The notes: generated by a model not told the origin, from the sequence alone. A stretch of DNA of 64,000 bases from Chitinophaga rhizosphaerae (GCF_003958645.1 NZ_RXLO01000006.1:310001-374000); one strand, 5' to 3'. Shown: positions 19,639-29,584, numbered from the stretch's first letter. Translations and numbers: made by a program.

Positions 19639-22600
19639 ATGAAAAAAATCGCATTCATACTGCTATTTGGAGTATTCAGCCTCAACGCATGGGCGCAGCA
19701 GGCGCACCCGCTCAAGGGCACGGTGACCGACAGGGAAAACAACCGGATCCCCGGCGCCACTGTCCGCATCAAGGGCACTAACAAAGGCACTACAACAGAC
19801 GCCAACGGCAATTTCTCGCTGGACGTCGAAAAGGGCCAGACCCTGGAATTCTCTTCCGTGGGCATGCAAAAGATCGAAATCAAAGTCGGCGAATCGGCCA
19901 GCGTGGCCATCACACTGGAGTCTGACAGCAGGCTCGAAGAGGTGATCGTTGTCGGTTACGGCCGTGTGAAAAGAAAAGACCTCACGGGCGCGGTGGCATC
20001 CGTGACCGGTAAAGACCTCCAGGCAGACATCGCCAGGAGCGCCGCATCCGCCCTCCAGGGCCGCATCGCCGGCGTAACCGTCTCCAACAGCGGCGGCCAG
20101 CCCGGCGCCGGCATGAGCATCAACATCCGCGGCCTCAGCTCCCTCGGCTCCAACACGCCGCTGTACGTGATAGACGGGGTGTATGGCGACATGAACATGG
20201 TAGACCCCGCAGACATCGCCAGCATCGAAGTACTGAAAGACGCATCTGCAGCGGCGATCTACGGTGCCCGCGCCGCCAACGGCGTGGTGCTCGTTACCAC
20301 GAAAGGCGGCCGGAAAGACATGGCGCCGACCGTGAACATCAACGCCCTCACCGGCGTACAGAACGTGACCCGCAAACTGGGCGTGCTCGACGCCCAGCAG
20401 TGGAAAACCGTCATGAAACAATCCGGCTACCTGCCCCAGGAAGCCGTAGACTTCCAGGGCGAAGGCACCAACTGGCAGGACGAAGTATACCGCTCCGCCC
20501 CCATCTCCAAGCTGAACCTCAGCGTGGCCGGCGGCACCGCACGTTCCACCTACAACCTCTCCGCAGGTTACATCCACCAGAAAGGTGTTATCCTCAATTC
20601 CGGGTTCAAATCCTACAACATCCGCGCAAAAAACACCTTCAACTTCCTGAACGACCATGTGCGCCTGGGAAGCACCATTTTGCTGCGCAATTCCAACAAG
20701 CAGATCAACTCGATGACCATTACCGATGCGCTCCGCCAGAACCCGCTGATGACCGTGTACAACCCCAACCAGCTTGGCGGCTACACCGGCATCTCGCCCT
20801 GGATGAAGAACATGGATAACCCCGTTGGCCGTTCCATGCTGTTCAACGAACAGCAACATGTGAACGAACTGCTCGTGAACGGTTATGCGGAAGTTGACCT
20901 GTTCGTGAAAGGGTTGAAATACAAATTCAACCTGGGTATCAATCGCAACAACGGCCGCAACTACAACGCGAACGTACCGTATGATTTCGGGTCCGGTTCG
21001 TACCAGTCGCGCCTCGCCGAAGGAGCCTTCTTCAACAACCAGTGGCTGGCAGAAAACACGCTGCATTACGACAACGAAATCGGCGCCCATAACATCAATG
21101 CAGTGGTGGGTTATGCTGCACAGAAAAACGCCAACCGCGGCTTCGGCGCATCCCGTCTCGATATCCCGTTCGGTACAGATGCCATCAACGCAGGGCCTAC
21201 CACACAACAATCCACCAACGGTTCGCTGCAGGAAAACGCCCTGGTGTCCATGTTCGGCCGGGTGATGTACAGCTACGATTCGAAGTACCTGTTTTCCGCG
21301 TCCGTTCGCCGCGACGGATCGTCCAGGTTCGCCCCGGGCCACCAGTTCGGCGTATTCCCGTCCGTTTCCGTAGGCTGGAACGTGATGAACGAAAACTTCT
21401 TCGCCCCGCTGAAAAACTCCATTGACGAGCTGAAACTGCGCGCCAGTTATGGCGTACTCGGCAACCAGGAAATCGGCAACTATACCACGCAGAGCATCAG
21501 TACCAGCGGCATCAACTACATCCAGGGCGGCACCTGGTGGATGGGAGCCAACACCGGTGTGGAATGGGTAGCCCTTCCGCAGCTGACCTGGGAAGAAACC
21601 AAAACCAGCAACATCGGCCTGGACGCGAGCTTCCTGAAAGGCAAGCTGACGCTGAACGCTGATTACTTCGTCAAGGAAACCGACGGCGTACTACTGAACA
21701 TCGGCCAGCCCGGCTCCACCGGCATCAAAGGCAGTCCTCCGATGAACGCAGGCATCATCCGCAACACCGGGTATGAAGTGCTCGTGAATTACCGGAACCA
21801 TATCGGCCAGGTGAACTACAGCATCGGCGTGAACGGCTCCGCCGCGAAAAACAAAGTGAAAGCCATCACCGTAAGCAGCACCATCCAGGAATTCGGCGGC
21901 TACAACCCGCAGGGAGAAGGCACGGTAACCTGGGCGAAAGTGGGCTACCCTATCGGTTCGTTCTTCGTAACCAAAACCGACGGCCTGTTCCAGAGCCAGG
22001 ATGAAGTGAATGCACACGCAGGGAAAGACGGTAAACTCATCCAGCCCGATGCGAAGCCCGGCGATGTCCGTTATATCGACTTCAACGGCGACGGCAAGAT
22101 CGGCGACGACGACCGCCAGTTCGCAGGCAGCCCCTTCCCCAGCTTCATGTACGGCATCCGCGGGTCGCTGGAATATAAGGGGATCGATTTCGGGTTCTTC
22201 TTCGACGGTATGACCGGCAACAAAATCTACAACTACACCCGCGCCCGGATGGAATCCATGAACGAATATACCAACTTCGGCATCCGCGCCCTGGACGCCT
22301 GGACGGAGCAGAACCGCGACACCGACATGCCCCGCTTCACGCAGGAAGACAAAAACAAGAACGCCCGCCGCGTAAGCGACCGCTGGCTGGAAAGCGGCAG
22401 TTTCCTCCGCCTCAAAACGCTGGAGCTCGGCTATTCCCTGCCCAACACGCTCGTGCAGAAAGCCCGTTTCCGCGACGCCAGGGTGTATGCCGCCATGGAT
22501 AACGCATTCACCATCACCAGGTATAAAGGCTACTCGCCCGACCTCGGCCAGAACAACGAGCAGAACGGTGGCGGCGGCGGCACCATGACAAGAGGCACCG

Positions 22601-22659
22601 ACCACGGCCGTTTCCCCCTCGCGAGAACGATCATGGTAGGCCTCCAGGTGAACTTCTAA
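19639..22659 (+). CDS. SusC/RagA-family TonB-linked outer membrane transporter
   Basis: The protein has 1006 residues. It has a signal peptide (1-19, ending WA-QQ), a carboxypeptidase-regulatory-like domain (about 25-100, LKGTVTDRENNRIPGATVRI), the family signature EEVIVVGYGRVKRKDLTGAV (about 105-125), a plug with INIRGLSSLGSNTPLYVIDG and IEVLKDASAAAIYGARAANG, and a barrel ending QVNF. SusC proteins form the channel of a pedal-bin complex with SusD and import oligosaccharides or other large substrates. The SusD partner follows after 28 bp. The gene heads a five-gene operon; operator-like repeats stand upstream. Substrate cannot be read from sequence, but the downstream GH130 and symporter suggest a mannose/glucose-containing glycan. 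Confidence 0.95.
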   Translation: MKKIAFILLFGVFSLNAWAQQAHPLKGTVTDRENNRIPGATVRIKGTNKGTTTDANGNFSLDVEKGQTLEFSSVGMQKIEIKVGESASVAITLESDSRLEEVIVVGYGRVKRKDLTGAVASVTGKDLQADIARSAASALQGRIAGVTVSNSGGQPGAGMSINIRGLSSLGSNTPLYVIDGVYGDMNMVDPADIASIEVLKDASAAAIYGARAANGVVLVTTKGGRKDMAPTVNINALTGVQNVTRKLGVLDAQQWKTVMKQSGYLPQEAVDFQGEGTNWQDEVYRSAPISKLNLSVAGGTARSTYNLSAGYIHQKGVILNSGFKSYNIRAKNTFNFLNDHVRLGSTILLRNSNKQINSMTITDALRQNPLMTVYNPNQLGGYTGISPWMKNMDNPVGRSMLFNEQQHVNELLVNGYAEVDLFVKGLKYKFNLGINRNNGRNYNANVPYDFGSGSYQSRLAEGAFFNNQWLAENTLHYDNEIGAHNINAVVGYAAQKNANRGFGASRLDIPFGTDAINAGPTTQQSTNGSLQENALVSMFGRVMYSYDSKYLFSASVRRDGSSRFAPGHQFGVFPSVSVGWNVMNENFFAPLKNSIDELKLRASYGVLGNQEIGNYTTQSISTSGINYIQGGTWWMGANTGVEWVALPQLTWEETKTSNIGLDASFLKGKLTLNADYFVKETDGVLLNIGQPGSTGIKGSPPMNAGIIRNTGYEVLVNYRNHIGQVNYSIGVNGSAAKNKVKAITVSSTIQEFGGYNPQGEGTVTWAKVGYPIGSFFVTKTDGLFQSQDEVNAHAGKDGKLIQPDAKPGDVRYIDFNGDGKIGDDDRQFAGSPFPSFMYGIRGSLEYKGIDFGFFFDGMTGNKIYNYTRARMESMNEYTNFGIRALDAWTEQNRDTDMPRFTQEDKNKNARRVSDRWLESGSFLRLKTLELGYSLPNTLVQKARFRDARVYAAMDNAFTITRYKGYSPDLGQNNEQNGGGGGTMTRGTDHGRFPLARTIMVGLQVNF

Positions 22660-22687
22660 GACTGTTATCCACAACATCGACCGAAAA

Positions 22688-24322
22688 ATGAAAAAAATGA
22701 ACTTTTCCACTATAAAAAGAACTTCATTCGCCGCCTTCCTGGCGTGCACGTTCGCAGCCTGCAACGAATCGGAATTCCTCAACCTGACGAATCCCAACCA
22801 GGCCGTAGATAAAACCTTCTGGACGTCGGAAGCCAACGCCCAATCGGCCATGGCCACCGTCTACTCTCCCCTTCGCGGGCAGATGTACGGTTACTGGGGC
22901 GGCTATACAGGCTGGCATACCATGAACCGCGCAGACGATGTGTGGTTCATCCTCAACGAGGAAATGCACAACTGGGAGCCCGCTACTTATACCAATACGC
23001 CCAACACCGCCGAAAGCGATTTTGCCCGGCTGTACCAGGCCATCAACCGCGCCAACGTGGTGATGAAGAACGTGCGGAACGTGCCGATGAGCGATGCGAA
23101 GAAAAACGAACTGTACGGCGAAGCCGCCTTCCTCCGCGGATTTACTTACTTCCTCCTTGTATCCAACTTCGGCGATGTGCCCCTGCGCCTCATCCCGGCG
23201 CTGGACGATCAGGCTGAAGTGATGAAAGCGTCCTCGCCCGAGGCCGATATCTGGAAACAGGTGATCGCCGACTTCAAAACGGCGAAGGAATTCCTCCCCG
23301 TGACCCGCCCCGCAAAAGAATCCGGCCGCGTGACCAAAGGCGCCGCCATCGCCCACCTTGGTAAAGCTTTATGCTATACCAAACAATACGCGGAAGCCGA
23401 AACGGAACTACGCCTGCTGCTGAGCGCGCCTTACACGTACGACCTCACGGCCGAATTCGGGGATAACTTCACCGAATACACGGAAAACAACAAAGAATCC
23501 ATTTTCGAGATCCAGTACGACGGCAGCTTCGGACAGGGCGCTTGGGGCTCGGAAGGCCCCAACGACACGCAGGGCTTCGTGATCCCGAACTTCGCAGGGC
23601 CCCAGGGCACCGGCGGCTGGTTCAAATGGATGCCCACCGCTTCCATCGTTTCCGATTTCATCAGGGAACAAAGGCCCGCAGGCTCCGACACGCGTTTCGA
23701 CAAACGCATGTACACCAGCTTCTTCTGGAAACATTCCGACTTCACTGACAATGTACCCGATGGCGCGTGGTTCGGGAATATGACCTTCGACGAAATCTGG
23801 GAAGCCTCCGCATCCAAACGCCTCCGCGGCCAGCCCGATTACCCGACGATCGACGGCAAGAAAGGGCGCTTCCTCATCAAGAAGTTCACCAACTACTACA
23901 AGAACGTCAAAGACGCCAACAGCCATTACAACCAGGCGAACCAGAACAACAACCTGCGCGTGATGCGCTTCGCGGAAGTGCTCCTGCTGCATGCGGAAGC
24001 CTGCGCCAAAACTAACAAACTCGGCGATGCCGCCGCAGACCTCACCCGCATCCGTAACCGCGCCGGGCTTGCCGCGAAAACATGGGGCTCCGCAGACGCG
24101 CTCATGCAGGAGATCGTTCACCAGAACGAACTGGAGTTCTTCTTCGAAGGGCACCGCTTCTTCGACCTGAAACGCTGGTACAACTATGCAGACATGAAGC
24201 AGATCCTGGTAAACAACAAGAAACAGGGCGCCGAAAACTTCCAGCAGAAACATTACTACCTGCCCATTCCGCAGAATGAGCTGAACACGAACACGGCTAT
24301 CAGGCAGCACCCGCTTTGGTAA
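22688..24322 (+). CDS. SusD/RagB-family surface glycan-binding lipoprotein
   Basis: The protein has 544 residues. A lipoprotein signal ends at FAAC (Cys about 25), placing it on the outer membrane. The SusD pattern follows: NLTNPNQAVDKTFWTSEANA, then FLRGFTYFLLVSNFGDVPL (about 155), VTKGAAIAHLGKALCYTKQY (TPR part) and the C-terminal signature ELEFFFEGHRFFDLKRWY with YYLPIPQNEL. SusD acts as the lid over SusC and binds the incoming substrate. The length is normal for the family. No SusE/F-like protein follows; the next gene is an arylsulfotransferase lipoprotein instead. A strong hairpin after the stop probably lowers downstream expression. Confidence 0.95.
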   Translation: MKKMNFSTIKRTSFAAFLACTFAACNESEFLNLTNPNQAVDKTFWTSEANAQSAMATVYSPLRGQMYGYWGGYTGWHTMNRADDVWFILNEEMHNWEPATYTNTPNTAESDFARLYQAINRANVVMKNVRNVPMSDAKKNELYGEAAFLRGFTYFLLVSNFGDVPLRLIPALDDQAEVMKASSPEADIWKQVIADFKTAKEFLPVTRPAKESGRVTKGAAIAHLGKALCYTKQYAEAETELRLLLSAPYTYDLTAEFGDNFTEYTENNKESIFEIQYDGSFGQGAWGSEGPNDTQGFVIPNFAGPQGTGGWFKWMPTASIVSDFIREQRPAGSDTRFDKRMYTSFFWKHSDFTDNVPDGAWFGNMTFDEIWEASASKRLRGQPDYPTIDGKKGRFLIKKFTNYYKNVKDANSHYNQANQNNNLRVMRFAEVLLLHAEACAKTNKLGDAAADLTRIRNRAGLAAKTWGSADALMQEIVHQNELEFFFEGHRFFDLKRWYNYADMKQILVNNKKQGAENFQQKHYYLPIPQNELNTNTAIRQHPLW

Positions 24323-24342
24323 TATGTAAAATGTGAATCACC

Positions 24343-24369
24343 GGCCGGGAACGGACATCGTTCCCGGCC
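24343..24369 (+). terminator. Intra-operon hairpin after susD
   Basis: Perfect 11-bp arms GGCCGGGAACG (24343-24353) and CGTTCCCGGCC (24359-24369) around a 5-base loop, without a long T run. It may stabilise the susCD transcript or attenuate the downstream genes. Confidence 0.5.
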
Positions 24370-24387
24370 ATTTATCCTCTCGCGTTT

Positions 24388-26202
24388 ATGAAAGTGAACA
24401 ACCTGATGCACGGGCTTACCCGGACCATTTTTCCCATCCTCCTCATCGCGTCGCTGATCTCCTGCCGCAAAAATCGGGGCAACGATACGCCAGACCCCGC
24501 TATTCAAAAGACATTCGAACGCCTCGCCGACATCGGCAGCCTGCTCAATAGCTACTCCCTTTCCGGCGGCGTTTATACTTTCCGCTTCGAAACGGAAGAA
24601 ATCCGCATTCCCGCGGAAGAGATCACGCAGGTGCAGGACCAGCAAGACAAATGGAAAACACTCGTAACGCTTCGCGGCGGCAAGGTGGTAACCGTGCCTA
24701 CGAAAGGCGGCAACCTCGATTTTATGGTGGAAGGCGTGACGCTGAACCCCTCGGGCTGCAATCCCCTCGCCGCCCTGGCCGAGCTCCGGTTGCCCGCGGC
24801 GGGCCGCATCCGCGTAACGGTTGCAGGGAAGGAAGGCACTTCCGGCACCATCACCCACCTGCTGCAATCCACGCTCGTCAGGCAGGATGTGCCCATCCTC
24901 GGCCTGTACGCCAACTATAACAACACCATCACCCTCACCTATACCGATAAAGACGGGAAGGAACGCGGCACCACGCAGCTCCGCATCCAGACGGCCCCCC
25001 TGCCCGTGCAGGGCTTCGCCATTCCCCAAACCATCGTGGCCCAAACGGCCAAAATGGAACCGGGCCTCAACCTGGTGAACTATCCCGGTGAAAGCGAGAT
25101 CGACGTTTCCGCGCCTTACATGGTGGATGCGGAAGGCGAGATCAGGTGGATACTGCTCCTGAAAAACGCCCCGGACTTCCAGCGGTTCGGCGCCTCCATC
25201 GGCCTGAAACGCACCAAGAAAGGGACTTTCATCTCCGGAGACGGGCAACAGCACCGGATCGTGGAGATGGATATGTTCGGGAAGCTCCTTCGCAAATGGG
25301 ACCTCGCCGCACTTGGCTATACCTTCCACCACGAAGTGGCGGAAGCCCAAAACGGGAACTTCCTCGTGACCGTGAGCAAATCTTCCGCCCGGCTCGCCAA
25401 CGGCAAGCCCCGCATCAACGACTTCATCATCGAGCTAGACCCTGTCAACGGCACCATCGCCCATGAGTGGGACCTGGCTACGATGCTCGACACTTCGCGC
25501 TATCCGAAGTTGACCGACGGCTCCACGCCCGGCCCCTTCGCACAATCGCCCGGCAACTGGGCGCATAACAATTCCGTAGCCGAGCACCTCGGCAACCTGC
25601 TCATCACCTGCCGCTACCAGGGTGTTTTTTCCTATACGGCCGGCGGTTCGCTGAAATGGATCATTTCGCCGCATAAAAACTGGGGCGATAAATTCCGGCG
25701 GTTCCTGCTCAAACCGGTGGATGAAGCCGGCAACGCGGTGACGGACGTTGCCGTTGTGAATGGAGCGGCTGCGGCGCCGGGGTTCGACTGGGCCTGGGGC
25801 CCGCACACGCCCGTGAGCCTGCCCAACGGCAATATCCTCGTGTTCGACAACGGATACGACCGCCAGTTTACGCCCAATTCGCAGACGCAGAATTACAGTC
25901 GCGCCGTAGAATATAAGATTGATGAAGCGAAAGGCACCGTGCAGCAGGTATGGTCTTACGGCAAAAACCGCGGTGCCGCCGCGTTTTCACAGGCGCTTTC
26001 GGGCGTTCAGTATTTGAAACAGACCGGGCATGTCATGTTCTTCCCCGGGATGGGCGTACCCACTGCCAAAGGATTCGGCGGCCGTGTGGTGGAAGTGGAC
26101 CCGGCCACGAAGGAAGTGATTTTCGAGATGGAGATCACCGCGCCCAGCGGCACCGCCTTCCACAGAGTTACCCGTTTATCCCTTTACCCCGACACCTATT
26201 AG
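24388..26202 (+). CDS. Arylsulfotransferase (ASST-family) lipoprotein
   Basis: The protein has 604 residues. A lipoprotein signal ends LIASLISC (Cys about 30). An N-terminal beta-domain (about 35-240) precedes an ASST-type beta-propeller. The residues known from bacterial PAPS-independent arylsulfate sulfotransferases are all visible: His in TFHHEVAE (314/315), His393 in NWAHNNS, Arg409 in CRYQG and His473 in WGPHTPVSLPNGNILVFDNG, with spacing close to the enteric enzyme. The reaction moves sulfate from an aryl sulfate to a phenol, here outside the cytoplasm because of the lipid anchor. Location 65 bp after susD in the same direction suggests it acts on the transported substrate or on phenolics bound to it; this is inference. 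It is not a SusE/F protein. Confidence 0.85.
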   Translation: MKVNNLMHGLTRTIFPILLIASLISCRKNRGNDTPDPAIQKTFERLADIGSLLNSYSLSGGVYTFRFETEEIRIPAEEITQVQDQQDKWKTLVTLRGGKVVTVPTKGGNLDFMVEGVTLNPSGCNPLAALAELRLPAAGRIRVTVAGKEGTSGTITHLLQSTLVRQDVPILGLYANYNNTITLTYTDKDGKERGTTQLRIQTAPLPVQGFAIPQTIVAQTAKMEPGLNLVNYPGESEIDVSAPYMVDAEGEIRWILLLKNAPDFQRFGASIGLKRTKKGTFISGDGQQHRIVEMDMFGKLLRKWDLAALGYTFHHEVAEAQNGNFLVTVSKSSARLANGKPRINDFIIELDPVNGTIAHEWDLATMLDTSRYPKLTDGSTPGPFAQSPGNWAHNNSVAEHLGNLLITCRYQGVFSYTAGGSLKWIISPHKNWGDKFRRFLLKPVDEAGNAVTDVAVVNGAAAAPGFDWAWGPHTPVSLPNGNILVFDNGYDRQFTPNSQTQNYSRAVEYKIDEAKGTVQQVWSYGKNRGAAAFSQALSGVQYLKQTGHVMFFPGMGVPTAKGFGGRVVEVDPATKEVIFEMEITAPSGTAFHRVTRLSLYPDTY

Positions 26203-26250
26203 ACAACAGATTTTTTGGACTTTTAACAATTGCAGAAGAAAGGAAAACAC

Positions 26251-27462
26251 ATGAAAGACCAGTTTCAGCAACGCTGGGAAACCCTCGTTCAGCGACAGGA
26301 GGCCCTGCTGGCCCAGCCTAACTCTCCCGCTTCGTACCACAACGGCGTCGTGCAGCGATACCGCAACCCGGTTGTCACCCGCGAACACATCCCGCTTAAC
26401 TGGCGGTACGACCAGAACCCGCAGTCGAACCCGCACTGTATCGAACGCATCGGCGTCAACACCACCATGAACGCCGGCGCCATCAAATGGAACGGAAAAT
26501 ACCTCATGATGGTGCGCGTGGAAGGGGTAGACAGGAAATCCTTTTTCGCCATCGCGGAAAGTCCGAACGGTATCGACCAGTTCCGTTTCTGGCCGCGGCC
26601 CGTGGAATTGCCCGACACCGATCCCCACGAAACCAACGTGTACGACATCCGCCTCACCGCGCATGAAGACGGCTGGGTCTACGGCGTATTCTGCAGCGAG
26701 CGCCATCACCCGGACGCGGCGCCCGGCGACCTGTCTACCGCCATGGCCAGCGCGGGCATCGTGCGGACGAAAGACTTCCGGGCCTGGGAGCGCCTGCCCA
26801 ACCTCCGCTCCGCCAGCCAGCAGCGCAACGTGGTGCTGCATCCCGAGCTGGTGGACGGCTGTTATGCGTTTTATACCCGTCCGCAAGACGATTTCATTAT
26901 GGCCGGGCGCGGCGGCGGCATCGGCTGGGCGCTGGTCAAAGACATCCTCCACCCCGTTGTGGAGCAGGAATCGATCATCAACCGCAGATATTACCATACC
27001 ATCAAGGAACTGAAGAACGGCGAAGGCCCCCATCCCATCAAGACTTCCAAAGGATGGCTGCACCTCGCCCATGGCGTGCGCGCCTGCGCGGCGGGGCTCC
27101 GGTACGTGCTGTACCTCTACCTCACGGCGCTCGACGCGCCTTCGCGCCAGATCGCGGAGCCGGCGGGGTACCTCATGGCCCCCGAAGACACCGAGCGCGT
27201 GGGAGACGTATCCAACGTGCTCTTCTCCAACGGCTGGATTTGCGACGACGACGGGACGGTGTATATCTATTACGCTTCCAGCGACACGCGGATGCATGTG
27301 GCCACCTCTACCGTCGACAAACTGCTGGATTACTGCCTTCACACGCCGGAAGACGGCTTGCGGTCGGCTTCGTCCGTTCAGCGGATCAACGAGCTGATCG
27401 ACCGGAACCTCGCTTTCGAGCAGCAAACGGAAAAGTCTTCCGCCAGTCCGAAATTCATCTAA
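26251..27462 (+). CDS. GH130 4-O-beta-mannosyl-glucose phosphorylase
   Basis: The protein has 403 residues from ATG 26251, which follows an AGGAAAA site; the upstream TTG at 26230 is rejected. The sequence carries the GH130_1 pattern: [53 protein letters not shown] with the general acid Asp132, [28 protein letters not shown] and [12 protein letters not shown]. Characterised relatives phosphorolyse mannosyl-1,4-glucose to mannose-1-phosphate and glucose. No signal peptide, so it is cytoplasmic. The 40-bp gap to the symporter gene and the same order as in the Bacteroides fragilis mannan cassette support this. No endo-mannanase or mannobiose epimerase lies in the window. Confidence 0.92.
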   Translation: MKDQFQQRWETLVQRQEALLAQPNSPASYHNGVVQRYRNPVVTREHIPLNWRYDQNPQSNPHCIERIGVNTTMNAGAIKWNGKYLMMVRVEGVDRKSFFAIAESPNGIDQFRFWPRPVELPDTDPHETNVYDIRLTAHEDGWVYGVFCSERHHPDAAPGDLSTAMASAGIVRTKDFRAWERLPNLRSASQQRNVVLHPELVDGCYAFYTRPQDDFIMAGRGGGIGWALVKDILHPVVEQESIINRRYYHTIKELKNGEGPHPIKTSKGWLHLAHGVRACAAGLRYVLYLYLTALDAPSRQIAEPAGYLMAPEDTERVGDVSNVLFSNGWICDDDGTVYIYYASSDTRMHVATSTVDKLLDYCLHTPEDGLRSASSVQRINELIDRNLAFEQQTEKSSASPKFI

Positions 27463-27501
27463 TTTTACCGCCTTTTACCACGTTACAAGGAACACCATAC
27501 A

Positions 27502-29409
27502 ATGAAGATCGCATTAATCGACTTGATCATAATCGCCGTATATCTCGCCGCCATGGTGGTGATCGGCCTCATCGTGAAAAAACGGGCCGCCAGGAATCTC
27601 GACGGCTATTTCCTCGGCGGCAAAAAACTGCCCTGGTATATGCTGGGCCTGTCTGACGCCTCCGGGATGTTCGACATTTCGGGAACGATGTGGATGGTAT
27701 ACCTGGCTTTCGTGTACGGCCTGAAAAGCCTGTGGGTACCCTGGCTGTGGCCGGTTTTCAACCAGATCTTCATGATGGTGTACCTCTCCATGTGGCTGCG
27801 GCGCAGCAATGCGCGGACCGGCGCCGGATGGATCCGGACGCGCTTCGGGTTCGGCAACGGCGCGGGGCTGGCGCACGGCGTGGTGGTCTGTTACGCCGTG
27901 ATCGGCGTGGTGGGGTTCCTCTGCTACGGGTTTATCGGCGTAGGTAAGTTCATCGAGGTTTTTCTGCCGTGGGACATCGTTTCCAACTATGTTCCTTTTT
28001 ATGTAGCCCCGGAGTACGTGCCCCATCTGTACGGGATTTTCTTTACCAGCATCGCCACTTTATATGTGATCATGGGCGGGATGGAAGGGATCGTATGGGC
28101 AGATGCCGTGCAATTCACCATCATGACGATTTCCGGCATTACCATCGCCGTAACGGCCATCAGCGCCGTAAGCCCGGAAGTGCTGGCAGCGAAAGTGCCG
28201 GCCGGATGGGATACGCCTTTCTTCGGCTGGGAACTCGGGCTGGACTGGAGTCGCCACATCCCGGCGATCATGGACAAGATCAGCGGCGACCAGTACGGAT
28301 TGTTTGCCATATTCGTGATGATGATGCTCTTCAAGGGGATATTCTTCAGTATGGCCGGGCCTGCGCCCAGTTATGACATGCAGAAGGTCCTGGCTTGCCG
28401 CAACCCGCGCGAGGCTTCGCTCATGAGCGCGTCGGTCTCGGTGTTCCTCCTGTTCCCGAGATACCTGATGATCATGGGTTTCACCGTGCTGGCGGTCGTA
28501 TTTTTCAGTGACGACTTCCGGGCGATGGGCAGCGCCATCGACTTCGAGACCATCCTTCCCCGGGCGATCAGCCAGTTTTCGTATGCGGGCCTGACGGGAT
28601 TGCTGCTGGCCAGTTTGCTGGCGGCCTTCATCTCCACCTTCGCCTCTACCGTCAATGCTGCGCCGGCATACCTGATCAACGATATTTACCTGAGGTACAT
28701 CAATCCCAAAGCGCCGGTGAAGACGCAGATCCGGGCCAGTTATATCATTTCCGCGGCGGTGGTGATATTCAGCACCTGTATCGGTTTTTACCTGCAAAAC
28801 ATCAATACCATCCTGCAATGGATCGTTTCGGCGCTGTATGGCGGCTATATTGCGGCGAACGTCCTCAAGTGGCATTGGTGGCGATTTAACGGGTTCGGGT
28901 TCTTCTGGGGCATGGCGGCAGGGATCATTGCGGCGATGTTCGTCCCCCTGCTGTTCCCGAATACCTTGCCGTTATATTATTTCCCCCTGATGCTCGTAGT
29001 ATCGCTGGCAGGTTGCCTGATCGGCACGTACAGTTCGCCGCCGGTGGACGAGGAAACGCTCGTGGAGTTTTATGTGCGCGTAAGGCCCTGGGGCTTCTGG
29101 GGGCCGGTGGCGGCCAAGGCCATGGCGCGCTACCCCGGCCTGCAACCGAACAGGAACTTCCGGCGGGACATGGTGAATATCGGCGTAGGGATCGTTTGGC
29201 AATGCTCCCTGACCCTCCTGCCGATGTACATCGTGCTGCAATACAAACTGCCGCTCCTGAGCACCATCCTCGTACTGGGCATTACCACCCTGATCCTGAA
29301 AAAGAACTGGTACGACAAGATGAACAGGGAATCGATCGAATACGACCGGTTCATGGCTACCATCGGAAAAAGTACGCAGGAACCCGTGATGGAAAATTCG
29401 GCTGCGTAG
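27502..29409 (+). CDS. Sodium/solute symporter (SSS family)
   Basis: The protein has 635 residues and 13-14 predicted membrane helices. SSS hallmarks include GLIVKKRAARNLDGYFLGGKK, LGLSDASGMFDISGTMWMV, GGMEGIVWADAVQF and LLASLLAAFISTFASTVNAAPAYLINDIYLRY. Such transporters couple sodium entry to uptake of sugars or other solutes across the inner membrane. Directly following the GH130 gene, it probably brings a disaccharide such as mannosyl-glucose or mannobiose into the cytoplasm for phosphorolysis. It is the last gene of the operon; a new promoter region starts 10 bp downstream. The long C-terminal cytoplasmic/helical part after about residue 500 is usual for this subgroup. Confidence 0.9.
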   Translation: MKIALIDLIIIAVYLAAMVVIGLIVKKRAARNLDGYFLGGKKLPWYMLGLSDASGMFDISGTMWMVYLAFVYGLKSLWVPWLWPVFNQIFMMVYLSMWLRRSNARTGAGWIRTRFGFGNGAGLAHGVVVCYAVIGVVGFLCYGFIGVGKFIEVFLPWDIVSNYVPFYVAPEYVPHLYGIFFTSIATLYVIMGGMEGIVWADAVQFTIMTISGITIAVTAISAVSPEVLAAKVPAGWDTPFFGWELGLDWSRHIPAIMDKISGDQYGLFAIFVMMMLFKGIFFSMAGPAPSYDMQKVLACRNPREASLMSASVSVFLLFPRYLMIMGFTVLAVVFFSDDFRAMGSAIDFETILPRAISQFSYAGLTGLLLASLLAAFISTFASTVNAAPAYLINDIYLRYINPKAPVKTQIRASYIISAAVVIFSTCIGFYLQNINTILQWIVSALYGGYIAANVLKWHWWRFNGFGFFWGMAAGIIAAMFVPLLFPNTLPLYYFPLMLVVSLAGCLIGTYSSPPVDEETLVEFYVRVRPWGFWGPVAAKAMARYPGLQPNRNFRRDMVNIGVGIVWQCSLTLLPMYIVLQYKLPLLSTILVLGITTLILKKNWYDKMNRESIEYDRFMATIGKSTQEPVMENSAA

Positions 29410-29419
29410 AAAAATACTA

Positions 29420-29455
29420 CTGACATAAGGCTGTCAAAACCGCGGTTTAACTTTG
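29420..29455 (+). promoter_or_regulatory. Promoter/operator module B, shared with 14054-14089
   Basis: CTGACATAAGGCTGTCAA (29420-29437) is followed by CCGCGG and TAACTTTG (29448-29455). The first 18 bp match module A at 17 positions. TGACA and TGTCA form an inverted repeat over the -33 region. The transporter ATG is 130 bp downstream. Confidence 0.6.
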
Positions 29456-29557
29456 TCTTGAACAGACGAAGGGAAGCCGCGGTTGTACTTTTCAGGGAAG
29501 TTTTAAAATACCCTAAAATTGTCGCGTTTGCGCCCCTTCAATCTGATTTGCCGGGAT

Positions 29558-29565
29558 TATTTTTG
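29558..29565 (+). promoter_or_regulatory. Second -7 box TATTTTTG before the MFS gene
   Basis: Exact TAnnTTTG match 19 bp before ATG 29585. No good -33 element, so module B upstream may be the main promoter. Confidence 0.35.
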
Positions 29566-29584
29566 GAATCTGTAAAACCACTAT

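Noticed and set aside
19663-21342. 559-codon frame antisense to susC
   Set aside because: Shadow of a clear SusC gene, with no start signal or domain.
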